From contig CAXTCL010000003.1 of NCBI GenBank assembly GCA_964242035.1, positions 1 through 46,210 on the forward strand: 46,210 nucleotides of DNA, read 5' to 3'. The DNA is from BOG-908 sp964242035. Its GTDB lineage: Bacteria > Pseudomonadota > Alphaproteobacteria > Acetobacterales > Acetobacteraceae. Each line of letters begins with the position of its first letter. Position 1 is the stretch's first letter. The notes beneath the pieces were generated by a model. That model saw only the letters and a program-made list of their open reading frames with translations, searched no databases and was not told the origin of the DNA. A program made the translations under genes and the position numbers. Below, piece by piece: positions 24,914 to 33,535 of this stretch.

Positions 24914-27748
24914 ATGAAAATCGAGACGTTGGTCACAGGTCCGCTTCCCGGGCTTGATCCAAGCGAGTGCGAGCGGGAGCCTATACACATCCCTGGCGCG
25001 ATCCAGCCGCACGGCGCGATGCTCGCTGTCCTGGCAGGGAGTGGCATCATCACGCACGCCAGCGCCAACATGGCGGCTATTCTGGGCTACTCCGCTAAAG
25101 CCGTGTTGGGTCAGCCGATCGAGTCCGCCATTGGGAAAGCCGCCTGGCAGGTGATGAAGACGTCCAAGCCTGGCGAGAAAATCGTGGCCGGCGCGCCATC
25201 CTGGAAGATCGGGCCTGATGCGCGAGACATCAGTCTCAATGCCTACTGGACCGGCCCACATATCGGCATCGACCTGGAGCCGGCTTATCCCTGGCAGGCC
25301 CACAGCGTAGCCCAGGACTCAATCCAGACCCAGACGCCGCTCCTGATGGAAGTGCAATCGATCCTCGAGACGTTCGAGAGGGCGACCACCAAGCTGGAGC
25401 TTTGCCAATCCGCGATGCGGGGCGTGCAGGCCCTCACCGGCTATGACCGGGTCATGGTCTACCGGTTTGGCGAGCAGGGCCAGGGGGAGGTCGTGGCTGA
25501 AGCCAATGCACCCCACCTCAATCCCTACCTCGGCAACAACTATCCAACGACCGACATCCCGCCACAGGCCAGGCGGCTGTTCCTTGCGAAACGCGTCAGC
25601 TCGGTCGCTGATTCGAGCTATCAGCCAGTCCCGATCCTCTCGCACCTGAACTCCGATCATGGGATGCCATTGGATCTCACCCAAAGTGCGCTGCGCAGTG
25701 TGTCCCCGATACACCGCGAATACATGCGCAACATGGGTACTGCCGCGAGCCTCTCCATCGGGCTTGCTTCGGGATCGGAGCTGTGGGGCTTCATAATCTG
25801 CCACAATGGAAGCCCGCGCGTCGCAGGGCCTGATCTGCGGGGAGCCGTCGACATGATCGGGAGGGTCGTCTCGGCCCTACTCGGCGGCCTGGGCGAAGCG
25901 GAGGTGTTCGCTCAGCGCAACGCCCGGAGTGGTACGATGCGGAGCCTTGTCGAGCGCCTTGCAGGCCCGCAATTGCCGGCCGCGGCGCTCGCCGCCGCAG
26001 AGGTGGACCTGCTGCATCTCGTCGACGCAGCGGGTGCCGTCATTTCGATCGGCGGCAATAGCCTTCGCATAGGCGAGACACCGCCCGCCGTCGCCACCGG
26101 GCGGGCAACGCTGGTGATGCAGTCGCTGGCAGCCGGTGCCCTGCTCGCAATCGACAACCTCGGTCTGGCGCATCCCGATCTGGCCGACTGTATCGGCGCC
26201 GGCAGCGGCGCGCTGCTGCTGCCGCTCTCCGGCAACGGGGAGGACTTCATCCTCTGGTTCCGCCCGGAACATTCGCGGATCGTCACCTGGGCCGGTGACC
26301 CGAGCCAGCATGCAACGAGAAACGCCCTTACGGGCCGCCTCTCACCGCGTGCATCCTTCGCAGCCTGGCAGCAGACCACGCATGGCCGGTCCAGGCCCTG
26401 GATGAAGGCTGACCTGGCGCTTGCCGGCGAATTAGGCAACGCGGTCGGACAGGAACTCGCCCGGCGTGCAAAGGCGGAGATGGATCTGCTGCGGCATTAC
26501 CAGGACCTGAGCGACAACCTGGAGGCGCAGGTCAACCAGCGCACGGAGGCACTCGAGGCCCAGACATCCGAGCGGCTCAAGGTCGAGGCGACCTTGCAGC
26601 AGGTGCAGAAGATGGAGGCCGTCGGCCAATTGACCGGCGGCGTGGCACACGACTTCAACAACGTGCTCGCCGCCGTGCTTGGCAATCTGGAGTTGGCGCA
26701 TGTCAAGACGTCCGACCCGGTGATTCAGCGCCTGCTCGGGAACGCCCAGCGTGCCGCCGAGCGCGGCGCCAAACTGACCGGTCACCTGCTGTCCTTCGCC
26801 CGCAAGCAGCCGCTCCGCAAGGAAGCCTGCGATGTCAATCAGCTCGTATCGCGGTTCCTCGGGCTGGTCACTCGGACCATCGGGTCGTCCGTGCGGGTCA
26901 AGCTCGAGCTCGCGGCCAATGCATACCCCGTGTTGGCCGACCCTGTGCAGCTGGAGATGGCGTTGCTCAACATTGCCGTGAACGCCAGGGACGCAATGGT
27001 CGAGGGTGGCCGGCTGGTGCTCTCGACAGTGAACGTCACCGCTCCGTCGCCGGGTGTCCCCCTCGACTTGGACGCGGGCGAGTACGTCTGCATCATGGCG
27101 CAGGACGACGGAACCGGCATGCCCGACGATGTTGCCAAGCGCGTGTTCGAGCCGTTTTTCACCACTAAGCCGGTCGGTAAGGGCACGGGCCTCGGCCTCA
27201 GTCAGGTTTACGGGTTTTGCAAGCAGCTTGGCGGCTCCGCCTCGATCACGAGCGAAGCGGGCAACGGCACGTGTGTAAGCTTGTTCCTGCCCCGTACAGT
27301 CGAACTCGCATCGGGGCTTGCGATATCGAAGTCCGATATTGTTGTCAGGCCGGCCAACGCGCGCGTCCTCGTCATCGATGATGACAGCCACGTGCTGAGC
27401 ATGGTCTCGGAGATGCTGGAGGCGCTCAGTTTCGACGTCATCGGCGCCGAAAACGGCCTCCGCGGCCTCGAGATTCTGACAAGCAGCCTGCAAGTGGATG
27501 TCGTGGTGACCGATTTCTCGATGCCCATGATGAACGGGATCGAGTTCATCCGGCGCGCGCGGCAACTGCAACCGGGCCTACCCTGTTTGATGATGACTGG
27601 ATATGCCGATGTCGGGAACTTCGCTGAGGCAGCGGCCGACGGGATCGAAATCATGCGCAAGCCTTACAAGATGAACGACCTGGCTGCGATCATCCAGCAT
27701 GCCCAGCGCACCAGTCGGCAGAACGCGCTACACCGCAGCCTCCATTAG
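24914..27748 (+). CDS. bphP: Bacteriophytochrome hybrid histidine kinase with fused receiver
   Basis: A 944-residue red/far-red photoreceptor. PAS about 10-120 carries the biliverdin-linking Cys19 in CEREPIHIPGAIQPHG. GAF about 140-325 has the knot-type core, YPTTDIP (Asp214) where most have YPASDIP, and His267 in SPIHREYMRNMG. PHY about 330-510 has the tongue motif PRASF (478-482). A coiled coil leads to a HisKA-type dimerisation helix with His579 (GGVAHDFNNVLAAVLGN). The ATPase has NIAVNARDAM, DDGTGMP and GKGTGLGL. A receiver (816-935) has IDDDSHVL, phospho-acceptor Asp867 and MTGYADV. All key residues are present, so light-gated autokinase activity with intramolecular phosphotransfer is expected. 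It lies between the Kai/LOV operon and a haem oxygenase gene. Confidence 0.97.
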   Translation: MKIETLVTGPLPGLDPSECEREPIHIPGAIQPHGAMLAVLAGSGIITHASANMAAILGYSAKAVLGQPIESAIGKAAWQVMKTSKPGEKIVAGAPSWKIGPDARDISLNAYWTGPHIGIDLEPAYPWQAHSVAQDSIQTQTPLLMEVQSILETFERATTKLELCQSAMRGVQALTGYDRVMVYRFGEQGQGEVVAEANAPHLNPYLGNNYPTTDIPPQARRLFLAKRVSSVADSSYQPVPILSHLNSDHGMPLDLTQSALRSVSPIHREYMRNMGTAASLSIGLASGSELWGFIICHNGSPRVAGPDLRGAVDMIGRVVSALLGGLGEAEVFAQRNARSGTMRSLVERLAGPQLPAAALAAAEVDLLHLVDAAGAVISIGGNSLRIGETPPAVATGRATLVMQSLAAGALLAIDNLGLAHPDLADCIGAGSGALLLPLSGNGEDFILWFRPEHSRIVTWAGDPSQHATRNALTGRLSPRASFAAWQQTTHGRSRPWMKADLALAGELGNAVGQELARRAKAEMDLLRHYQDLSDNLEAQVNQRTEALEAQTSERLKVEATLQQVQKMEAVGQLTGGVAHDFNNVLAAVLGNLELAHVKTSDPVIQRLLGNAQRAAERGAKLTGHLLSFARKQPLRKEACDVNQLVSRFLGLVTRTIGSSVRVKLELAANAYPVLADPVQLEMALLNIAVNARDAMVEGGRLVLSTVNVTAPSPGVPLDLDAGEYVCIMAQDDGTGMPDDVAKRVFEPFFTTKPVGKGTGLGLSQVYGFCKQLGGSASITSEAGNGTCVSLFLPRTVELASGLAISKSDIVVRPANARVLVIDDDSHVLSMVSEMLEALSFDVIGAENGLRGLEILTSSLQVDVVVTDFSMPMMNGIEFIRRARQLQPGLPCLMMTGYADVGNFAEAAADGIEIMRKPYKMNDLAAIIQHAQRTSRQNALHRSLH

Positions 27749-27751
27749 GTT

Positions 27752-27777
27752 GCCCGCCCGCACCGGTGCGGGCGGGC
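27752..27777. terminator. Perfect GC-rich palindrome between bphP and bphO
   Basis: A 26-bp perfect palindrome (13-bp arms, GCCCGCCCGCACC and its inverse) starts 4 bp after the phytochrome stop in the convergent gap. It has no T-tract on the plus side, so it could be a Rho-assisted bidirectional terminator or 3' stabiliser for both transcripts. Confidence 0.55.
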
Positions 27778-27853
27778 GCCGGGCCGATCCGGGATGCTGG
27801 CGCGCGTGGCATCTCGTCGGCCGGCACGGCCGCAACAGGTCCTTTCAATGCGG

Positions 27854-28459
27854 TCAAGCCGTGACTGCAATGGGCTCTGGGAATGTCTTTAGAAAGCACT
27901 GGAAAGCAGCATTCGCCGCGGCGCACGCCCGGGTGATAGCGACACCATCGCCATCGATCTGCGAAAGAGCTGCCTGGAAGCTACCCCACAGGTTCTCGCC
28001 TTCGCCGTGACGGAGGAAATGCGTCGCTGACCGAACCGCTGGGTCAACACTCTTTTCAACAAACTGCAAGATGAGGCGCGCACCCAGGCGGCTGCCCTCC
28101 AGCACGTAACTCCAGCCCATGATCGTGCCGATGTCGGATTCGATTGCACATGGCGATGCTGTGATCTGCTGCCCGCCAAGCGCATCCAGATCCTGCTGAA
28201 GTGAGTCCCGACGCTGCCGCTGCTGCCAGTCGGGTAAAAAGCGGCGTACGCCGGCATCCGCCAGCCCGGCTTCGATCGCCGCACAAGGCAGATTACCTGA
28301 TAGGTACGCCAAATAGGCAGGCCGGCTGACCAGTGCGGAAAGATCGAGTATCTGATCCAATGCCGAATGCGCCGCCTGTGTTTCTGCTCTAAGCCGCTTC
28401 CGGGCAGCGCCTTTTACAGCGGTATCTGAAGGGAGCAGTGATCCGACATCTTCGAGCAT
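27854..28459 (-). CDS. bphO: Bacterial haem oxygenase (BphO-type)
   Basis: A 201-residue all-helical haem oxygenase that would open haem to biliverdin, CO and iron, supplying the phytochrome chromophore. The proximal ligand is probably His31 in RAETQAAHSALDQ, and the distal helix has MGWSYVLEGSRLGARLIL with the flexible glycines. ATG 28459 is chosen because it gives normal BphO length and places the His where expected; the frame is open further upstream but those codons show no homology. It is convergent with bphP, 105 bp apart, a frequent pairing. Confidence 0.9.
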   Translation of the reverse strand: MLEDVGSLLPSDTAVKGAARKRLRAETQAAHSALDQILDLSALVSRPAYLAYLSGNLPCAAIEAGLADAGVRRFLPDWQQRQRRDSLQQDLDALGGQQITASPCAIESDIGTIMGWSYVLEGSRLGARLILQFVEKSVDPAVRSATHFLRHGEGENLWGSFQAALSQIDGDGVAITRACAAANAAFQCFLKTFPEPIAVTA

Positions 28460-28870
28460 GACTGCTGTTATACCGAATCTGCTGCTTAGACACTCTGTTC
28501 TTATTGCAGGGCGCTGTGGTGGGCTTGCATGGGTGCGGTGCCGGCGGGGCGCGGTACGCCAAGGGCTGCGCGCCAATGTTGGATTCGTGGCTACCAGGAG
28601 AGGCTTGCTGGCCACGCTGGCCGAGGCGGCTTTCGGGGCCACGGCCTCAAGGCTTGGAAATCGGTACGGCTGACCAAAGGCCGGACGAGATGCTGCGTAT
28701 GCTGGTGGCAAGCTGATACAGCTTCGACGAAATTCGGCCGGCAAGACTCGGCGCTTCACCTGCTGGCGGTGTTCGTGGACGTGCTTGAACAAAGACGCGG
28801 TTGTGTCCACGACACATCATCGGCGCCGGTTACACTCGAACAACTATCTCTATCTCGACAGCAGAATCTA
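28460..28870. other. No gene recognised upstream of bphO
   Basis: About 410 bp with a few short open frames on both strands and no start/Shine-Dalgarno/family signature. The first part must contain the bphO promoter. The rest appears to be eroded sequence leading into the recombinase relic. Confidence 0.4.
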
Positions 28871-29476
28871 TTAGCAATCCCCACGAATTGCCCCAACTTG
28901 TTTTTGAGCAGGCATGCTCATGCCTTTAAGCGGGCCTACGCCTTTCTGCCTTAACTCTTTTCGTTTGCGCGTTATGACTTTTTGATGAGTGCTTACCGCC
29001 TCAATGCCTTTCGCGCGGATGTAGTACAACTCTGCCAACTCTGACCCGGCATGCCCGAGGATCACGCGGATTATGTGAAAATCCTCGGGGTTGAACTCGG
29101 CGATGCTGGTAGCGGCACAGTGCCTAAACTCGTGCGGCGACAAACGCACGCCAAAGCGTGCCATGGTTCGCCGCGTGATCATGTTGGCAAACGTATCCGC
29201 CGGGAACTGAGCGCCACTGCAAGCAAGCCACACGGGCGGGCAGGAGCTCCACCATTCCTGACCGAGTTCATCGGCCCGCGTGCCAAGGTGATCGATGCTG
29301 AGCCATTGGCTGGCCGGCAGTTCGACTTCATCGACATGGGCCTGATGATCGCGATTGAGGGCGAGGTGCATTTCAAGCGGCTGTGTTCTGTCTCGTGGGA
29401 GCGCACAGGGGCAGACGAATTTGGCTTGTGACGCAGGCCGATTACGGCGCCGGCGGAACCAGGATGTCGAGGACAA
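28871..29476 (-). pseudogene. Tyrosine recombinase/integrase, C-terminal remnant
   Basis: About 150 recognisable residues of a phage-type integrase catalytic domain remain: ADTFANMITRRTMARFG, LSPHEFRHCAATSIAE (His-x-x-Arg), IIRVILGHAGSELAELYYI (second His and Tyr). The N-terminal DNA-binding part and the first catalytic Arg are absent, and the first 60 codons look out of frame. It cannot be active. It marks a former integration event at the edge of the decayed region. Confidence 0.75.
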
Positions 29477-30549
29477 GGGACGCGAGAATAACCGTAAGCC
29501 ATGCTCCGCGGCCTTCTTCAGCGGTGATGGCCGGCGTGCTGATATGCCTGAGTCTTTTGGCTTCGAGCTATCGTTATGGTCGACGTTAATGACGACCGAT
29601 TAGCGCGGCATTCCATGGCGTATTCGCCAAGCAACGCCAGATTTCAATTTAGGCAAAGCCAGCGTTGGGCCGGTCACCTGCCATAGAAGTTGCTGCACTG
29701 GCACGCGCTTGGCTCCGACAACAATGTTCGCTGCGTCGCTATCAGCCGTCGAACCAGGACGTGGCCAGGCTGACTGTATTGCTATGCGCGACGCCTCTCC
29801 ATGGACCGGAAGCACACAATCAAAGGCGACCTTCCGGCATGACGAACTGGATGCCGCAACCGGTTTCAAGCAACGCATGAGTACTTTCCGAAGGTAGCGC
29901 TCGACTGGCAACGCTGTTCAGCTTCCGTCAGCGCTTGTAGGCGTGACAAACGTGCAAAATGAAAGCGAACCAGGCAATGAGGAACGTCATGAAGAGGCCG
30001 CCTTCATGGAAGCTTGGAAGAAAGAAGATGTGCCATGTCTGAGCGCGTTCTTCAGAGTACGCCAAGCCCATCGAGCGAGGTCAGACCTACGTCGCGGTGG
30101 CCAAGCTCTCATTCCGCGCTACGACCATGCCCCTATCGCATAAGGATACCGGCAACCTTGCCAACGCGATGGGTAGCTCAGACAAGCCAGATTGCGAGAC
30201 CCTGTAGAGGGCCAGCCGCATCAGATACTTGACTGAGCGAACATCCGGAGCTCGAACGCTTCGATCTTGGCCTCATACTCCTGCAGCAGATACGGCGCTT
30301 GCACGTCGTTGTTGAGCGCCCCCGGCCTCGAACTTGCCGGCCCATATGAGGATCACCCACTCATCGAAGCTCGCAGGTGCCAGCTGGCCCGCCTGGACCG
30401 GGCCAAGCCGCTATCCTTTCGGGCCGCCATGGCGCTGGCCAAATCGCGAGAATACCAGGACGCCGCCGATGCGCCATCGACTCTTCCGGCCTACGTCGGC
30501 GGCCTCGCCAACTAGAAAACCTGGGGCGAGAAGCCCGGGTTCACGCCCA
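29477..30549. other. Decayed sequence, no intact gene
   Basis: Short open frames only. Some retain coding-like composition, for example plus 30370-30515 with LSFRAAMALAKSREYQDAAD and minus 29600-29911, but none has a recognised family or a convincing start. It separates the integrase remnant from the dehydrogenase and ATPase fragments. Confidence 0.4.
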
Positions 30550-30720
30550 TGCCGAGAAAATTTGTGCGATGCGCCGCTGTTCACCGGATACACGCGTGAC
30601 GGCGGGTTCGCCACGGCAGTCATCGCCGATGCGCGCTTTGCGTTTCCGTTGGGAGAGAGCGGCGACGATGTGTCGCTCGCGCCGCTGCTGTGCGCCGGGC
30701 TGATCGGCTGGCGGTCGCTG
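30550..30720 (+). pseudogene. Zinc-dependent alcohol dehydrogenase fragment
   Basis: 57 codons read as an internal piece of a medium-chain Zn alcohol dehydrogenase: CRENLCDAPLFTGYTRDGGF, then ATAVIADARFAFPLGESG and LAPLLCAGLIGWRSL. RENLC is the last part of the structural zinc loop; the GYTRDGGFA and APLLCAG segments lead towards the Rossmann fold. Both ends are missing. The 3' end abuts the P-type ATPase relic on the opposite strand, so two deletions have fused unrelated fragments. Confidence 0.75.
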
Positions 30721-30729
30721 GACATCGCC

Positions 30730-32234
30730 CGCAACAGTTCGACGGCGGCCAGCGTGGCCACGATCCACACCGCAAGCGGCGCCATCAGAAGCCCGCACGT
30801 GGCCAGGGTCGCAATCAGCATTACGTCAGCCTACGATGAGGCCATGAACCAGGCGCCAGGACGGGAACTCCACAAATGCGGGCGCTCACGTGCCACGTAG
30901 AACAGCGCCTGGCCGCTGAACACGAGCGTGACGACGACGAAACTGCGCAAGGCGGGCAGCTGTAGCCGGAGCGCGAACACGGCGGCGCACAGACAGGCGA
31001 CGCAGAAGGCGAGGCTCCGCCAGGCCAAGACCGGTGGCGGCGCGGCTCAGGCTGGGGATCTTCGACACGCTGGGCGTGGGCGAGGGGAGCACGCGGTCAG
31101 TGGCCGATTACATGGCGAGCACGTCGCCGGTGACCATCATCAGCACCATCAGCACCGGTCTCAAGATAGCCTAGTGCGTCAGCGCGAAGCCCACGGTTAG
31201 GAATGCGACCTGGGCGACCTTATGGACTATGGTGCGCAGCGTGTAGGTCAGGATGCGCTGGTAGGTGATCCGTCCCACGCGGATGGCGGCCACCACGCCG
31301 CCGAGCCCGGCCTCCGTCAGCACTAGGCCGGCGGCAGATTTAGCGACGTCGGTGGCGGTGGATACGGCAATGCCCATCTGCGCCTGGCGCAGCGCCGGGG
31401 CGTCGTTGGCGCCGTCACCGCACATGCCAACACTGTGGTGAGCCGCCTGCAGCGCGCGGACTAGCCGAAACTTGTCTTCCGGCGGCACGCCCGCGAACAC
31501 CTCAAAAGCATTGGCGTTGATGGTCTCCGGCAAAGGCGTTGTGGCGCAGACGGCGCCGTTCAGGCCGATCTTGCCGCCACGACGCTGGCGGTACTGGCCG
31601 CATCGCCGGTGAGCATCTTCATCCGCACTCCCAGGCCGGCCAGTGAGCGGACATTGCCGGCACCGTCCGCGCGCGGCGGGTCGCTGAGTGCGATCAGGCT
31701 GACCAGCGTCGAGCTTGCAGCGGCACCAGTGGCCGCCTCTGCTTCGACCGGCACATGGCATAGCGGGGCGATCACCGCGAACGCGCCTTTCAGGAAGCGG
31801 CCTGCAGTGCCGTCAGCGAACCGTATGCTGGCCCTCGGCCGGCTTGGCTGCACGAGGCTGACGAGCGTGGCGCCTTCGGGCGCGGCGGCTTTGGCGGCGG
31901 CGGCGCGGATGGCTGTGTCGACAGGGTCCTGACCGCCATCGGAGCTGGCCAGGGCGGCGAGTGCCAGGATGTGCGCGCAACCCTGGCCAGGCATGGCCGC
32001 AACGAAAACCACGGCCAATTCGTTGCGGGTCAGCGTGCCGGTCTTATCGGCGCACAGCACGTTGATCCCGCCTGCCTCGTCCACCGCGCAGAGGCACGTG
32101 GGGAGCACGCCGTGCCATCCCAGCGCGCCCGCGCCCACAGCCGCGGCGAGCGTGGACATCGAGGGAAGCGCTACCGGGATTGAGGACAGCACCGCCACCA
32201 CCGAGCTGACGGGTGCGGGCCGTAGGCGCTGCAA
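30730..32234 (-). pseudogene. Plasma-membrane-type proton P-type ATPase, truncated and frameshifted
   Basis: Pieces in three frames add up to the C-terminal two thirds of a type III P-type ATPase. From 32234: VLSSIPVALPSMS (helix 4), CADKTGTLTRNELAV with the phosphorylated Asp, and RMKMLTGDAAST. After a shift near 31585: VFAGVPPEDKFRLVRALQ, GMCGDGANDAPALRQAQMGI and AKSAAGLVLTEAGLG, ending at a stop at 31171. Further downstream: MMVTGDVLAM, SLAFCVACLCAAVFAL, SGQALFYVARERPHLWSSRP and ATLATCGLLMAPLAVW. The first about 250 residues are missing; the 5' edge lies directly against the BON gene. It is non-functional. Confidence 0.85.
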
Positions 32235-32244
32235 TGAGCTGCCG

Positions 32245-32895
32245 CTACTCGACGGTTAGGTCATTGACCACACTGGTGGCGCCCGGCGCGGCCCAGGCGG
32301 TCTCCGCCGCCACCTGACGATCATGCCAGGAGTTGACGTAGCCGGTCAGCTTGATGTCGCCGCCGCTGGCAGTGACCTTGATCGTGTCGGGATCGAAGAA
32401 CCAGGAGCGGTGCAGCGCGTGCATGATGTTGTCGCTGATGTTGCCGGTGCTGACACGCGGGCTCAGCGCCACCTGGTCCGAGACGCCCACCACGCCCATC
32501 AGCTGCCGGACAGCGTTCACTGCGGCGACCTTCTGGTAATGCCACTCCACAGTACCGGTGAGCGTGACCCAACCGCTCTCGACCTGCACCTTGACCGCAT
32601 CCCGTGGCACGGACATGTCCCAGGCCAGGCGGTTGATGGCGGCTGCCGCGATGTCGTCATCGCCGCGTTGTGCATCGAACGCCAGGCGTACTTCGATTTC
32701 CTCGGCGACGGCACGCACGCCCTTCACGCGGCGCGCGGCATCCTCGGCAGCGTGCTTCTGCACGAATGAGTTCACGTGGCCGGACAGGGTGACGACGCCA
32801 TTCTCCGCCGTAACGCCGATATGCGAGGCAACGATGCTCGGCTCCCAGCCGAGTTCGGCGGTGACAGCCTGCTGCAGATTGCTATCCTGGGACAT
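32245..32895 (-). CDS. Triple BON-domain protein
   Basis: A 216-residue protein of three BON (OsmY-type) modules at about 3-70, 78-145 and 150-216. Each has the pattern (T/V)xxGxVxLxGxVxSxxxKxxAxxxAxxVxGV: GVVTLSGHVNSFVQKHAAED, GWVTLTGTVEWHYQKVAAVN and GDIKLTGYVNSWHDRQVAAE. No signal peptide is visible, unlike periplasmic OsmY, so it may be cytoplasmic. BON modules bind phospholipid or other hydrophobic surfaces and are common in osmotic, acid and anaerobic stress loci. The gene now abuts the ATPase relic downstream (10 bp). Confidence 0.9.
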   Translation of the reverse strand: MSQDSNLQQAVTAELGWEPSIVASHIGVTAENGVVTLSGHVNSFVQKHAAEDAARRVKGVRAVAEEIEVRLAFDAQRGDDDIAAAAINRLAWDMSVPRDAVKVQVESGWVTLTGTVEWHYQKVAAVNAVRQLMGVVGVSDQVALSPRVSTGNISDNIMHALHRSWFFDPDTIKVTASGGDIKLTGYVNSWHDRQVAAETAWAAPGATSVVNDLTVE

Positions 32896-33383
32896 TTCAT
32901 TCTCCGACTACTGGCAAGCTGCTTCACGAATGTAGTTTGAAGCATTGCCGAGACGGTTAACTGGGCACGCCAGGCATCCACAGTCAGCCTCGGATTCTAC
33001 CTATGTCGCGCCTGTCTGCACACTCGTCCGCCGCCTGCGTAGTGTCCCAGTCTGCACAGGGCCCGGCTCGCAGCGATACCCGTATCAGTGCACGTACCGT
33101 TTCCGACAAAGAGATGTTGACGATATCGGGAGAAGATGGCGGACACTTTAGGAGACATTTCGCCATCCTCTCGCCCATAAAGTGACATGGCGAGAGACTG
33201 TCGCATTGTTCACGAGGGTTGGTTCGGTGGAAAACGATCCGTACAACGCAGTCATATTCAAGGTAGGGTATGAACGCCACCACATGCACAAATCGTACAC
33301 AAAGGCTTGACGAATTCAGAACTACTGGAAGTGCGTCACTTCCTGCAGCGCGCGGGGTTCACCCCGGACGGATAGCTGTTACG
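32896..33383. other. Upstream region of the BON gene, no gene supported
   Basis: A 488-bp stretch between the BON start and repeat copy D. A 60-codon plus-strand frame (33003-33185) and an overlapping minus-strand frame lack any family signature. The promoter of the BON gene must lie at its left end. Confidence 0.4.
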
Positions 33384-33530
33384 GAGGCAAGAAAGGCTTT
33401 CATTTTAAAAACAAAGACCTTTACTGGCGCGATGCTGCGGAGCCAAGTTCTGTCAGAAACATCCGTCCCGTGCAGATGCGAGATGGAAAAAGTTGTTCGG
33501 TCCTTTTTGCAAAAGGACTACTTGCTTTCC
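33384..33530. repeat. Palindromic AT-rich intergenic element, degenerate copy D
   Basis: The right arm (GGTCCTTTTTGCAAAAGGAC, then TACTTGCTTTCC) keeps a perfect hairpin. The left arm (GGAGGCAAGAAAGGCTTTC with an A/T-rich tract) is eroded. It lies 5 bp beyond the GH65 stop codon (minus strand), the same 3'-end position as in other copies. Confidence 0.75.
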
Positions 33531-33535
33531 ATGTG

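Noticed and set aside
27854..28810. 318-residue version of haem oxygenase starting at 28810
   Set aside because: The first 117 residues are Arg/Pro/Ser-rich without homology; ATG 28459 gives the normal BphO length.
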